A stretch of 64,000 nucleotides of DNA from Akkermansia sp. (GCF_020860705.1 NZ_JAJBTT010000028.1:1-64000); one strand, 5' to 3'; counted from the stretch's first letter, positions 51,709 to 61,297 are shown. The notes: generated by a model not told the origin, from the sequence alone. Numbers and translations: made by a program.

Positions 51709-53844
51709 ATGATGCGACATTGTTTTTTTTCTCTTTTTTCCGCCATTGTTTTAGCATCCGCCGTTCATGCCCAGTCCGCGGACAGGCATCCCCTGTATGA
51801 ACCGGCTCTTCTTTCCATGAAGGGGGACGGAGAAGGGGCCAACCTTTTTTCAGGGGCCACGGTAACCGCGTCCGGGCATTATGGGGAAGACCGTCCTGAA
51901 CTGGCTGTGGACGGACGGACCAATGACGGCGGCAAGTATTGGGGATGCGAGCATCTGCCTGTCTGGCTTCAGGTGGACATGGGGCGCCCCCGTTCGCTGT
52001 CCGCCCTTCACGTGTGGCCCTATTGGAAGGACGGGCGCGTCTATCAATACAAGATAGAAGGTTCCCCGGACGGGAAAAACTGGAAAATGCTGGTGGACCA
52101 GTCTTCCAACAGCATTGCCGCCACGGCGGACGGCGTGCCGTTCAAGCTGGAGCCCCAGACGGTGCGATACGTCAGAATCACGTTCCTCGGCAACAGCGTC
52201 GGGAAGGAAAACGGCGGCCATCTGGTGGAAATCAAGGGTTATGGCCCGGATGCCTCCCTGGATTTGAAAGCGGCGGCGGTGAAAGAATATGACCGCCTGT
52301 CCTTTGGAAGCGCGCCCGGTGCGGAAATGCTCCAGAAGGCGCTCCGTCTTTCCGGGTGGCGGGGAGAACGGGTGAGCGGGCAAATTGCGGTTTGGTCTTC
52401 CCAGGCACAGCCCCAATTAACCGTTTCCTGCGCCGGCCTGAAAAATGCCGCCGGGCAGATGCTGCCCGTTCAAGTCTCCCTGGTGCGCTACACCAGGGCA
52501 GCCGGAAAACCCGTGGCGGACATCATCGGGAAGGAAAAGCGCTGTGACCTTCCGGCCGGCGGCATTCGTCCCGTGTGGGTGGAAATCAATATTCCGGCGG
52601 CAGCCCGCCCCGGCGTTTACCAGGGGAAGGTGGCCGTTTCTTCGGAAAACAGCCCGGTGGTGACCGTCCCCGTCAGGCTGGAGGTGGCTCCGGAACTGCT
52701 GCCCCCGCCCGCCGGCTGGCAGGTGCATCTGGACCTCTGGCAGCATCCGGAAGCCGTGGCCCGCTGGCACGATGTGGAACCGTGGTCGCCGGAGCACTTC
52801 GCCCTGCTGAAACCCGTGATGAAAAGGCTGGCGGAGGCCGGCCAGAAGGCCATTACCTGCTCCCTGATTGATGAAGCCTGGAATGGCCAGACTTATGACT
52901 GGTGGCCGTCCATGATTGAATGGGTGAAGGGCAGGGATGGCGTCATGAGGTATGACTATGCCAACTTTGACAAATGGGTCTCCTTCATGCTTAATGACGT
53001 GGGAGTAAAAGGCCAGATCACTTGCTACACCATGATTCCCTGGTCCATGAAAATCCGTTACAGGGATGAAGCTACCGGGCATGACCAATTCCTGGACCTC
53101 AAGCCCTCCGACCCTTCCTATGAGGCCATTTGGGGGCCCTTCCTGAAGGACTTCCGGAAACACGTCAAGAGCAGGGGATGGCTGGACAAAACCTGCATCG
53201 GCCTGGACGAACGGCCGGACGCCATGGTAAAGGCCGCCAAGAACGTCCTGGACAAGTATGCCCCGGAATTCAAAATCGTTTCCGCAGTCGACCGGCCTAC
53301 CGCCATGACCCGGGACGTGTACGACGTTTCCCCCGTGATCGGCCATGCCGACACCGTCATGGGCGATCTGCTGGCGCAGCGTAAAAAAGAGGGGAAAAAG
53401 ACGACGTTTTATGTCTGCGTCAACCCCAAAAAGCCCAATACCTTCACGGCATCCCCCCTGGCGGAGGCGGAATGGCTGCCCCTGTTTGCTGCGGCCAACA
53501 ACCTGGACGGCTTCCTGAGATGGGCCTATAATTCATGGAACCGCAATCCGTTTGAAACGACAGACTTTGGCAACTGGCCCGCGGGAGACTGCTACCTGGT
53601 CTATCCCGGCAACCTCAGCTCCCTGCGGTTTGAAAAACTGCGCGACGGGCTGGAAGAGTTTGAAAAGGTCAACATCCTGCGCGCCCGAGCCGCAAAGAAC
53701 CCGAAGGCGAAAGCCGCCGTGGCCCGCATGGATGAAGAGCTGTCCAAGCTCTTCACAGTGGAAAAGAGCCGTGGGAACACCCATGAGGAAGACGTGCGCA
53801 AGGCCCGCGACATCATCCGCCAGACGGCGGAAGCCGCCCGCTGA
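51709..53844 (+). CDS. Secreted GH123/DUF4091-like protein with F5/8 type C domain
   Basis: About 711 residues. Signal peptide (MMRHCFFSLFSAIVLASAVH), then a discoidin-type carbohydrate-binding domain (about 45-180, with DGRTNDGGKYWGCEHLPVWL and VRYVRITFLGN). An Ig-like domain and a C-terminal catalytic-type barrel (DUF4091/GH123 kind) follow. GH123 enzymes hydrolyse beta-GalNAc using an adjacent Asp-Glu pair; CIGLDERPD offers such a pair here. Activity and substrate are inferred. It begins about 50 bases after hisF but is probably a separate functional unit. Start chosen at 51709 (or 51712) to give a clean signal peptide. Confidence 0.72.
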   Translation: MMRHCFFSLFSAIVLASAVHAQSADRHPLYEPALLSMKGDGEGANLFSGATVTASGHYGEDRPELAVDGRTNDGGKYWGCEHLPVWLQVDMGRPRSLSALHVWPYWKDGRVYQYKIEGSPDGKNWKMLVDQSSNSIAATADGVPFKLEPQTVRYVRITFLGNSVGKENGGHLVEIKGYGPDASLDLKAAAVKEYDRLSFGSAPGAEMLQKALRLSGWRGERVSGQIAVWSSQAQPQLTVSCAGLKNAAGQMLPVQVSLVRYTRAAGKPVADIIGKEKRCDLPAGGIRPVWVEINIPAAARPGVYQGKVAVSSENSPVVTVPVRLEVAPELLPPPAGWQVHLDLWQHPEAVARWHDVEPWSPEHFALLKPVMKRLAEAGQKAITCSLIDEAWNGQTYDWWPSMIEWVKGRDGVMRYDYANFDKWVSFMLNDVGVKGQITCYTMIPWSMKIRYRDEATGHDQFLDLKPSDPSYEAIWGPFLKDFRKHVKSRGWLDKTCIGLDERPDAMVKAAKNVLDKYAPEFKIVSAVDRPTAMTRDVYDVSPVIGHADTVMGDLLAQRKKEGKKTTFYVCVNPKKPNTFTASPLAEAEWLPLFAAANNLDGFLRWAYNSWNRNPFETTDFGNWPAGDCYLVYPGNLSSLRFEKLRDGLEEFEKVNILRARAAKNPKAKAAVARMDEELSKLFTVEKSRGNTHEEDVRKARDIIRQTAEAAR

Positions 53845-53924
53845 TTTTTCCGGAAAGAAAAGCCCGCCGGGATTTTATGACCATTCCCGTGGGATGACGG
53901 CTGGAGAAAGCCGGAAAAGCAGGA

Positions 53925-54244
53925 TCAGTTGCCTCTTTGCTGGTACCCGCATCCCCATGCGGCCATGGCAGCCAGAATGGGGCCCAGGCTGTAGCCCAGT
54001 TCCGTGAGGGTATATTCCACGCGCGGGGGCACCTCCGCATATACCTTCCGGGTGAGCAGGCCGTCCTCCTCCATGGAGCGCAAATGAGCCGTAAGGACCT
54101 TCTGCGTCACGGGACCGATGGATTTGCGGAGTTCCCGAACCGCCGGGTACCTTGGAGCAGGTCCCGGATGATCAGCACTTTCCAGCGGGAGGAAATCAGT
54201 TGAAGAGTGGTTTCAACAGGACATGAGGAAGGTTGATAAGTCAT
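53925..54244 (-). pseudogene. HxlR-family transcriptional regulator, frameshifted
   Basis: The ATG at 54244 starts MTYQPSSCPVETTLQLISSR, WKVLIIRDLLQGTRRFG, a normal HxlR beginning. The frame is then lost, but the correct continuation (ELRKSIGPVTQKVLTAHLRS to AAWG) is present in the next frame as the track ORF 53925-54110. Adding one G to the GGG run (plus-strand CCC at 54134-54136) restores a protein of about 106 residues. So there is a one-base deletion, or a sequencing error, in an otherwise intact winged-helix regulator. It is divergent from the cupin gene, its likely target. Confidence 0.8.
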
Positions 54245-54260
54245 TGGTTTTAATCAATGG
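54241..54260. promoter_or_regulatory. Dyad at the start of the HxlR gene
   Basis: CATTG-GTTTTAAT-CAATG at 54242-54259 overlaps the HxlR start codon, in the space between the divergent regulator and cupin genes. A possible operator; seen only as a small inverted repeat. Confidence 0.35.
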
Positions 54261-54369
54261 TTTCTTTTGGGAGTCTAGGTTACAAATTTATGCCTACTTT
54301 ACAGAAGGGAGGTAGTTCCGTTATTCTAACGGAAGCCTGCCGTTCCGGCAAGCGTGAACAAATAATGCC

Positions 54370-54807
54370 ATGAACAAGATCATCATTGCCAATTACAAAG
54401 AGATGGCGCCGCAGGTCATCAGCCAGGGAGGCAATTCCTTTGCGGTAAAATCCGTTATTGAAGAAGTGGACACCGGCAAATGCGCGGCCAATTTCGTGGA
54501 AGTGGAGCCAGGGCAATTCGCTTACGGCTACCATTACCATGAAGTGAATGAAGAAGTATTTTATATCATCAGAGGCCATGCCGTCGTGCGTACCCCGGAA
54601 GGTGAAAAGAGCCTGAAAGAGGGGGATATTATTGCGTTTCCCGCTAATCCGGAAGGAGCGCACGTGATCCGTAACGGCTCCGCCACGGAAAAGCTGGTCT
54701 ATCTGGATGTGGGCACCCGCCTCATGCCCGAGGTGGTGCACTTTCCGGATACGAATACGGGAATGGTATGTTCTCCATCCGGAGTATACCATTTCCAGGA
54801 ATCCTGA
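54370..54807 (+). CDS. Cupin-domain protein
   Basis: 145-residue cytoplasmic protein with a single cupin barrel (about 38-115): GYHYHEVNEEVFYIIRGHAV supplies the first cupin motif (His-x-His and Glu) and EGDIIAFPANPEGAHVI the second. The metal ligands look intact, so metal binding is likely. Cupins of this small type include isomerases and dioxygenases; no specific reaction can be assigned. Divergently placed to the HxlR regulator, which often governs such genes in response to a metabolite or aldehyde. Confidence 0.85.
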   Translation: MNKIIIANYKEMAPQVISQGGNSFAVKSVIEEVDTGKCAANFVEVEPGQFAYGYHYHEVNEEVFYIIRGHAVVRTPEGEKSLKEGDIIAFPANPEGAHVIRNGSATEKLVYLDVGTRLMPEVVHFPDTNTGMVCSPSGVYHFQES

Positions 54808-54843
54808 AAGGCGTTTTTGCTGCCGCTCCATTCCGTTCCGGCT

Positions 54844-54887
54844 TTTTTCATGCGCGGCCTGCGTCCATGCGGGCCGCGCATGAAAAA
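54844..54887. repeat. Perfect 16-bp inverted repeat after the cupin gene
   Basis: TTTTTCATGCGCGGCC (54844-54859) and GGCCGCGCATGAAAAA (54872-54887). A strong hairpin at the 3' end of the cupin gene, although the T/A bases form the stem base and no T run follows on either strand. Confidence 0.6.
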
Positions 54888-55200
54888 CGCATATAGCAGG
54901 CGGCTGCAAAGGATAAGGAGGGGATAAGTTCAAGAAATTCTGAAGTATTGGTTACCAATATTTTCTGAAAATTATGTTGCAAAGGAAATCATTAAAGAAA
55001 TCTAAATAGCGTCGTCACCATACTTTGATTCATAAAAAGAAGTGTCGAATTTGAACGATAGCCAGATAAGGAGAAAGTGTTTTTGGCATAACGTGCAACC
55101 CCCCCCCTCTCCGCCTCTTGAGAGGCAGGAAGCCGATTTTTATCAAATGCCTGATTTTGTAAAGATATCGATCATATGATCTCTGCTCCTTACGACGCCT
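54888..55200. other. AT-rich intergenic region with a C9 tract
   Basis: No gene is seen. It contains a run of nine C (55099-55107), the hairpin CCTCTTGAGAGG (about 55113-55124) and the palindrome GATCATATGATC (55169-55180). The last lies just past the stop of the gene at 55201. Confidence 0.5.
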
Positions 55201-56649
55201 TTACTTAATTGATTTCTGTTGGCGCTTGATTTCATCGTTTTTCATTAATTCCTTAGTGAGTAGATTCGTATGAGCCATGGATTTCGGAGTCTTCTTTTTA
55301 CTTAGGGCATAGTTCATCAGTTTGTTGCAATAGCCTGATGCCGTTTGATAGCGTACGAGCAAAGCCTCTTGAAAAGGTGTCTGCTTCTTTTCTTTCATTC
55401 CGGAGCCTTCGGGGTCAAACTGCGCTCGGTCCAGAATTAACTCCCGAAGGTTTTTTTTCGTCCAAAAGGCATTACAATACACACTGGCGTTGACACGCTC
55501 ATTATACCTTCTGTACAGGACATCCGCCGCTTTTTCTCTGTGAGCACCAACAAGATTGCTAGAACGCCACTTCTCCTTTTTTATATTACCCACTGTTTCC
55601 ACGCTGAAAAATGATTGATTACCAGTTGAGCGGAGTACATTTTCTTGACCGTCCAGGCAAGCTGATTCAGTTCCTCGGGAATACATCAGGACATCATCCA
55701 GTTCATCTTTCAAAGTCAAAGGATAACCTAGATACATGTATATTTTGTGTTCTTCCGGGGTGAATTTATCTCGCAGTTTCGGTGTGAGTCCCTTTTCAAA
55801 CTCTTCAAAATTCCGGCACAGTGCATTAAACATTTTAACCCCGTTTATACCAAAGGAACTATAGATGCTATCTGCTATTTTTTCATCTTTATGCGACATT
55901 TGAAATTTCCGTTTGAAAAAAACAAGAACTCCGCTTTCCCCTATGCAAGTTTGTTCCCTGTCCTTCAGGCTTTTCACTTCTTTTCTGTATTGATCCTTTG
56001 TAAAAAATTGAGTATTTGCGGGCAAGTGAGTCAAAAGCATATGGTCATGCAGAAGGCCGGAATAAGCTCCGCTTTCCAGTAATTTTCTCTCCATGTTGGA
56101 ATACGGCCGCGCGTAGATAAAGGCGAAATTCCGGTTCAGGCATCTATCCAAAGTTTTAATAAATTCCCTTTCTTCTTGCGTCAAAGATTCGTCCCCGGGA
56201 TGGGGAGTAAAAAACAGATCCTGCCTGTATTTGAAAAAGGCATCCATTTCATGGGTCGGCATCATATAATTTCGCGCTTTTATGCAGTTCGTGGAAATGT
56301 GCCACTTGCTAAAAGATGAAAGCTTTCTCTCTCCAGATTTGAAAGGTATTGTAAAATAAATGTAACCAGATTTATTGACATGTTTTTTCATTCCCGTGAT
56401 ATCCAAATTTAGTAGGATATCCGGAATAAATTCTCCCCCTTTTATCTTACGTGTAAAGAGTGTCCAGTCTTCTTTTTTTCCGATGTAAGCGTTTTGCCAT
56501 TCTTCCTCTAACTCTTTCATTTCCTTTGACGTTAAAGGATGCGTTCGGGGAGGGGTGAATTCGACCGGATCGGGGTTAAAAAAGACCTCTTGTGCCTCGC
56601 AAGCAACCAGAAAAGACAGAAAAAAGAATAACAATGCCGAGTATTTCAT
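55201..56649 (-). CDS. Secreted protein of unknown function, AT-rich
   Basis: 482 residues, not recognised. Signal peptide MKYSALLFFFLSFLVACEAQ (the Cys allows a lipoprotein). The mature part is Lys- and Glu-rich, with many helices and the stretches RQDLFFTPHPGDESLTQEER and NRNFAFIYARPYSNMERKLL. No known catalytic motif was found. The sequence is clearly more AT-rich than the flanking housekeeping genes, suggesting acquisition from elsewhere. It is alone on its strand; a broken gene lies 94 bases upstream on the opposite strand. Confidence 0.75.
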   Translation of the reverse strand: MKYSALLFFFLSFLVACEAQEVFFNPDPVEFTPPRTHPLTSKEMKELEEEWQNAYIGKKEDWTLFTRKIKGGEFIPDILLNLDITGMKKHVNKSGYIYFTIPFKSGERKLSSFSKWHISTNCIKARNYMMPTHEMDAFFKYRQDLFFTPHPGDESLTQEEREFIKTLDRCLNRNFAFIYARPYSNMERKLLESGAYSGLLHDHMLLTHLPANTQFFTKDQYRKEVKSLKDREQTCIGESGVLVFFKRKFQMSHKDEKIADSIYSSFGINGVKMFNALCRNFEEFEKGLTPKLRDKFTPEEHKIYMYLGYPLTLKDELDDVLMYSRGTESACLDGQENVLRSTGNQSFFSVETVGNIKKEKWRSSNLVGAHREKAADVLYRRYNERVNASVYCNAFWTKKNLRELILDRAQFDPEGSGMKEKKQTPFQEALLVRYQTASGYCNKLMNYALSKKKTPKSMAHTNLLTKELMKNDEIKRQQKSIK

Positions 56650-56743
56650 ACTACATTATTCATGCCCAACTATTTTATAGTGTCAATTATTTTTCCTGTT
56701 TATCCGGGGTTTCTTTCAGAAAGGAGAAGACCTCTTACAAAAA

Positions 56744-57135
56744 ATGATAGGAGATATTGATGCGATCATTGCAAGAACGCTCGGTGATTCCTTTGGTATG
56801 GATCCTGTTCCCAATACTTCCTGCGAATATATTCTTGTTGGAAAAGACGCCGCCGGCAAAAAAATACCGGATAGCTTCTTGTTGAAGAAAGCTTCGTTTT
56901 TCCTTGACTGTCTGACAACAGCTCCCCCCCCTCCAGATTCTTTACTTTGTGGAAGGAAGTTTCCAAAAATGAAAATGCTTGTACCTTCCTGAAAAGGGAT
57001 GACCGGAAAATAAATTTTATTGCTGGAGGAAAAACATATGTTTTAAACGATAGCGGTTGTTCTGATGTATGGAAATATCATTCTGCTCGCGTTCTTTTTG
57101 GTGACATCCATTACTTGGGGACTGGAGCTGGATGA
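56744..57135 (+). pseudogene. Hypothetical gene interrupted at a C8 tract (possible phase-variable gene)
   Basis: Two ORFs, 56744-56992 (MIGDIDAIIARTLGDSFGMD) and 56947-57135 (KINFIAGGKTYVLNDSGCSD), lie in different frames, joined by eight C at 56924-56931. Adding one C would give a single 130-residue ORF. The open frame also extends upstream of the ATG to a stop at 56678, with a protein-like sequence (LFIRGFFQKGEDLLQK), so the true start may be earlier or the gene 5'-truncated. Slippage at the tract could switch it on and off; a permanent mutation or a sequencing error is equally possible. Confidence 0.5.
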
Positions 57136-57493
57136 GCAGCATTGTTTTTCCCCTTTGGGGTACCTGGTGATAGACGCCCTTTTGTTTGCAGGATGTTTCT
57201 GTTTCCAGCTGGTGATGATTTTTATGCAGTGCGGAAATCCATGGAAAGGGCGGACGTGTGAGAAACCTTCCCTGAAAAAATTCCTGCTGTTCCGGGGAGC
57301 GTGGAGCTGGGGCTATTTCCTGATGTGGTTCCTGGCGGCTCTTAGCGTGGGGCAGGCTGTTCACCTGCTGCTGTTCCAGAATGGGGGGAACGGCTGGCTG
57401 TGGATGGACGTACTGGGGATTGCAGCTGCCTGTGCAGGATTGGCAGCCGGCCACGCCGCAGGGGTGAGGCTGTGGAAGGGAAGGCTCCCGTAA
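57065..57493 (+). CDS. Hypothetical membrane protein
   Basis: 142-residue protein with about four hydrophobic helices (MYGNIILLAFFLVTSITWGL, FSPLGYLVIDALLFAGCFCF, FLMWFLAALSVGQAVHLLLF, LGIAAACAGLAAGHAAGV). No family recognised. Its 5' end overlaps the end of the interrupted gene in another frame, so the exact start is unsure (a later Met is possible). GC content returns to the local average here. Confidence 0.55.
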   Translation: MYGNIILLAFFLVTSITWGLELDEQHCFSPLGYLVIDALLFAGCFCFQLVMIFMQCGNPWKGRTCEKPSLKKFLLFRGAWSWGYFLMWFLAALSVGQAVHLLLFQNGGNGWLWMDVLGIAAACAGLAAGHAAGVRLWKGRLP

Positions 57494-57661
57494 ATCATTC
57501 CGGGGGAGGAGGCGGCGGGATTCCGGTATGGCCCCTCCCTTGCGGAAAGGCCGGGTTCCGCAGAAAAAGCAACGGCAAAAGATGGCAATGCAGCCGGACG
57601 ATGGGAAGGGCGGACCCGTCAATATCCATGCTTCCCGGCTGTTGTAGATGGACAAGGCCAT

Positions 57662-57698
57662 AAAAACGCCCCTGCCGGGGGAACCGTGCAGGGGCGTT
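57662..57698 (-). terminator. Terminator of the PFOR gene
   Basis: AACGCCCCTGC pairs perfectly with GCAGGGGCGTT across a 12-base loop, followed by TTTTT on the minus strand. It lies 21 bases past the PFOR stop. Confidence 0.92.
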
Positions 57699-57718
57699 GA
57701 AGTTAGTGGCTGTACGCC

Positions 57719-60700
57719 TTATTCCGCAGGCTTGTCGGCGCCCATGCCGGCAATGCTCTGGTACAGGTTCCAGCGGTGCCAGACGTCCTGCTGGGCTTCT
57801 TCAAGGAGTTTTTCAAATCCTTCCTTGTTGGTCTTCGCCAGGAGCTTGAAGCGGTTTTCGCTGAGCAGCACGTCGCGCAGGTCTCCCTTCGGCCCCTTGC
57901 CTTCCACGATCAGCGGATTCTTGCCCTGGAGGGCTAGATCCGGATTGTAGCGGTAGAGCAGGATGCGGCCGGAATCCACCCAGGCCTTCTGCTGTTGCAG
58001 GCCCTTGGCCATGTTGATGCCGTGGGAGATGCAGTGGGAGTAGGCAATGATGATGGCGGGACCGTCATAGGCTTCCGCTTCCACGAAGGCCTTCAACGTA
58101 TGTTCGTCCTTCGCGCCGAGGGCGACGGAGGCTACGTACACGTTGCCGTAGGTCATGGCCATCAGGCCCAGGTCCTTCTTCACGCCGGGCTTGCCGGTGG
58201 TGGCGAACTTGGCCACGGCCGCGCGCGGGGTGGACTTGGAGCACTGACCGCCGGTGTTGGAATATACTTCCGTATCCATGACCAGCACCTTCACGTTCCT
58301 GCCGCTGGCAAGAATGTGGTCCAGGCCGCCGTAGCCGATGTCATAGGCCCAGCCGTCGCCGCCGAGGATCCAGACGCTCTTGCGGACGAGCTTGTCCGCC
58401 AGGGTCAGGAGGCGTGCGCATTCCGGCTTGCCGGTGATTCTCTTCTTGAGTTCCGCGACGTTTTCGCGCTGCTGCGCGATGTCTGCTTCATCCTTCTGGG
58501 GGTTGGCCAGGATTTGATCCACCAGTTCCTGGCCCACGATGCCGGCGGCGTCATGGAGGAGCTCAATGGCGTGTTCCATCTGCTTGTCCAGGGAAACGCG
58601 GAAGCCAAGGCCGAATTCGGCGTTGTCTTCAAACAAGGAATTGGACCAGGCCGGACCGCGCCCTTCGGAGTCATGGGACCACGGGGTGGTGGGCAGGTTG
58701 CCGCCGTAGATGGAGGAGCAGCCCGTGGCGTTGGCGACCACCAGGCGGTTGCCGAAGAGCTGGGAGAGCATCTTCACGTACGGGGTTTCACCGCAGCCGG
58801 CGCAGGCGCCGGAGAATTCGAACAGCGGGCGCAGCACCTGCATGGAGCGGATATTGTCCGTTCTTACCTTGGTGCGGTCCACGTCCGGAAGGCTCATGAA
58901 GAAGTCCCAGTTGGCTTCCTCCTTGTCGTGAATCTTCGGGGAGGGCACCATGGTCAGGGCCTTGTGGGTCGGGTCCGTTTTGCTCTTGGCCGGGCAGACG
59001 TCGGAGCAGAGCGTGCAGCCCGTGCAGTCGTTCGGAGAGAGCTGGATGACGAATTTTTCACCCTTCCAGTCCGGATGCTTGGCATCCAGGCATTCAAAAC
59101 CTTCCGGCGCGCCGGAAAGAGCGTCCGGAGAGAAGAACTTGCTGCGGATGGCGGCGTGCGGGCAAACGGCCGTGCACTTGCCGCACTGGATGCAGAGGGT
59201 GGGATCCCATTCCGGCAGTTCCAGGGCCAGGTTCCGTTTTTCGTACTGGGAAGTGCCGTTCGGGAACGTGCCGTCCACAGGCATCTGGCTGACGGGGATG
59301 CTGTCCCCTTCGCCGCACATCATCTTGCCGAGGACATTCTGGACGTAGTCCGGAGCGTCCGCGGACATGACTGCCGGGATGGCGTGGCCGTTGACGGTCT
59401 TGCCGGCGGTATCCACCCGGTGCAGGTTTTCCAGCGTGGCGTCCACGGCGGCGATGTTCTTGTCCACCACTTCCTGGCCCTTCTTGGCATAGGTCTTGGC
59501 GATGGCTTTCTTGATATAGCCGATGGCTTCATCAGCGGGAATCACGCCGGCCAGCTTGAAGAAGCAGGTCTGCATGATCATGTTGATGCGGCCGCCCATG
59601 CCCGTTTTCCGGGCTACGGAGAAGGCGTCAATCGTGTAAAGCTTGATGTTCTTGTCCAGAATCTGCTGCTGCATGCGGGCCGGGAGCGTATCCCATACCT
59701 TGTCGGCCGGATGCGGGCTGTTCATCAGGAAGGTGGCGCCGTTGGCGGCGTTCTTCAGGAAGTCGAACAGGTCCAGCAGGGAAGGCTGGTGCAGGGCCAG
59801 GAAGTTTGCCTTGGTGATCAGGTACGTGGACTTGATCGGGCGCGGACCGAAGCGCAGGTGGGAGATGGTGGAGGAGCCGGACTTCTTGGAGTCGTACACG
59901 AAGTAGCCCTGAACATACAGGTCCGTGTGCTGGCCGATGATCTTGATGGCATCCTTGTTGGCGCCCACGGTGCCGTCGGAACCCAGGCCGAAGAACATGG
60001 CGCGCGTCACGTCGTCCGCTTCCGTGGAATAGTCTTCGTCATAGGGAAGGCTGGTGCCCAGCACGTCGTCATTAATGCCGATCGTGAAATGGTTCTTGGG
60101 CTTGTCCTGGGCCAGGTTGTCATAAACGCCCTTGACCATGGCGGGAGTGAATTCCTTGGAGGAGAGGCCGTAGCGGCCCCCGACCACCATGGGCATGCCG
60201 TTGGTGAAGGCAAGTTCGCCGTTGGCCTGGGCATCAAAGAGAGCCTGGATGACGTCCTGGTGGAGCGGTTCTCCCTGGGCGCCGGGTTCCTTCGTGCGGT
60301 CCAGCACGGCGAGCTTCCTGACCGTGGCGGGAAGCGCCTTGATTAGTTCGGCGGCGGGGAAGGGGCGGAACAGGCGGATTTTCAGAACGCCGACCTTGGC
60401 GTTTTCCCGGGCAATCATGGCTTCCACCGTTTCTTCCACGGCTTCTGCGCCGGAGCCCATCAGGATAATGACGTTTTCTGCGTCCGGGGCGCCCGTGTAG
60501 TCTACCAGATGGTAGGAACGGCCGGTGAGGTCCGCAAACCTGTCCATGGCCTTCTGCACAATGGCGGGGGTGGCTGCATAGAACTGGTTGACCGTTTCAC
60601 GGCCCTGGAAGTAAACGTCCGGGTTCTGGGCGGTGCCGCGCAGGACGGGGGCGTCCGGAGTCAGGGCACGTTCGCGGAAGGAGTCCAGCCATTCCGTCTT

Positions 60701-61297
60701 GATCATGCCGTTCAGCGTATCGTCCGTGATGTCGGCGATTTTGCCGATTTCATGGGACGTGCGGAAGCCGTCAAAGAAGTTCATGAAGGGAATGCGGGAT
60801 TCCAGCGTGGCGGCGTGGGAAATGGCGGCGAAGTCCGCAGCTTCCTGCGTGGAGGAGCCGCACAGCATGGCCCAGCCGCAGGAGCGTGCGCTCATCACGT
60901 CGCTGTGGTCGCCAAAAATGGAAAGGGCCTGGTAGGCCAGGGAGCGTGCGGCCACGTGGAACACGGCGGGCGTCAGTTCCCCTGCGATCTTGAACATGTT
61001 CGGGATCATCAGCAGGAGGCCCTGGGATGCAGTGAAGGTGGTTGCCATGGCTCCGGTCTGGAGGGCGCCGTGAACGGTGCCTGCCGCGCCGCCTTCACTC
61101 TGCATTTCCACCACGGAGGGAACGGTTCCCCACAGGTTCTTCCGGTTGACAGCGGCCCAGCTTTCAGCTGATTCACCCATCGGAGAGGATGGTGTAATGG
61201 GGTAAATGGCAATGACTTCAGAAAAACGATAGGCTACGGAGGCTACGGCTTCGTTAGCGTCAATCGTGCTGTAAGTTACGGTTGTCTGATCACTCAT
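57719..61297 (-). CDS. nifJ: Pyruvate:ferredoxin (flavodoxin) oxidoreductase
   Basis: Oxidatively decarboxylates pyruvate to acetyl-CoA, CO2 and reduced ferredoxin, a hallmark of anaerobic energy metabolism. The 1192-residue single-chain enzyme follows the standard order: N-terminal pyruvate/TPP domain (SVAYRFSEVIAIYPITPSSP), gamma domain, two 4Fe-4S clusters (CIQCGKCTAVCPHAAI and CTGCTLCSDVCPAKSK), and a C-terminal TPP/Fe-S domain with CAGCGETPYVKM and GGDGWAYDIGYGGLDH. Full length. Single-gene unit closed by a strong terminator. The symbol is used in its general sense; por is an equal choice. Confidence 0.96.
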   Translation of the reverse strand: MSDQTTVTYSTIDANEAVASVAYRFSEVIAIYPITPSSPMGESAESWAAVNRKNLWGTVPSVVEMQSEGGAAGTVHGALQTGAMATTFTASQGLLLMIPNMFKIAGELTPAVFHVAARSLAYQALSIFGDHSDVMSARSCGWAMLCGSSTQEAADFAAISHAATLESRIPFMNFFDGFRTSHEIGKIADITDDTLNGMIKTEWLDSFRERALTPDAPVLRGTAQNPDVYFQGRETVNQFYAATPAIVQKAMDRFADLTGRSYHLVDYTGAPDAENVIILMGSGAEAVEETVEAMIARENAKVGVLKIRLFRPFPAAELIKALPATVRKLAVLDRTKEPGAQGEPLHQDVIQALFDAQANGELAFTNGMPMVVGGRYGLSSKEFTPAMVKGVYDNLAQDKPKNHFTIGINDDVLGTSLPYDEDYSTEADDVTRAMFFGLGSDGTVGANKDAIKIIGQHTDLYVQGYFVYDSKKSGSSTISHLRFGPRPIKSTYLITKANFLALHQPSLLDLFDFLKNAANGATFLMNSPHPADKVWDTLPARMQQQILDKNIKLYTIDAFSVARKTGMGGRINMIMQTCFFKLAGVIPADEAIGYIKKAIAKTYAKKGQEVVDKNIAAVDATLENLHRVDTAGKTVNGHAIPAVMSADAPDYVQNVLGKMMCGEGDSIPVSQMPVDGTFPNGTSQYEKRNLALELPEWDPTLCIQCGKCTAVCPHAAIRSKFFSPDALSGAPEGFECLDAKHPDWKGEKFVIQLSPNDCTGCTLCSDVCPAKSKTDPTHKALTMVPSPKIHDKEEANWDFFMSLPDVDRTKVRTDNIRSMQVLRPLFEFSGACAGCGETPYVKMLSQLFGNRLVVANATGCSSIYGGNLPTTPWSHDSEGRGPAWSNSLFEDNAEFGLGFRVSLDKQMEHAIELLHDAAGIVGQELVDQILANPQKDEADIAQQRENVAELKKRITGKPECARLLTLADKLVRKSVWILGGDGWAYDIGYGGLDHILASGRNVKVLVMDTEVYSNTGGQCSKSTPRAAVAKFATTGKPGVKKDLGLMAMTYGNVYVASVALGAKDEHTLKAFVEAEAYDGPAIIIAYSHCISHGINMAKGLQQQKAWVDSGRILLYRYNPDLALQGKNPLIVEGKGPKGDLRDVLLSENRFKLLAKTNKEGFEKLLEEAQQDVWHRWNLYQSIAGMGADKPAE

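Noticed and set aside
57995-60346. 783-residue open frame antisense to PFOR
   Set aside because: Shadow frame; PFOR iron-sulfur motifs decide the strand.
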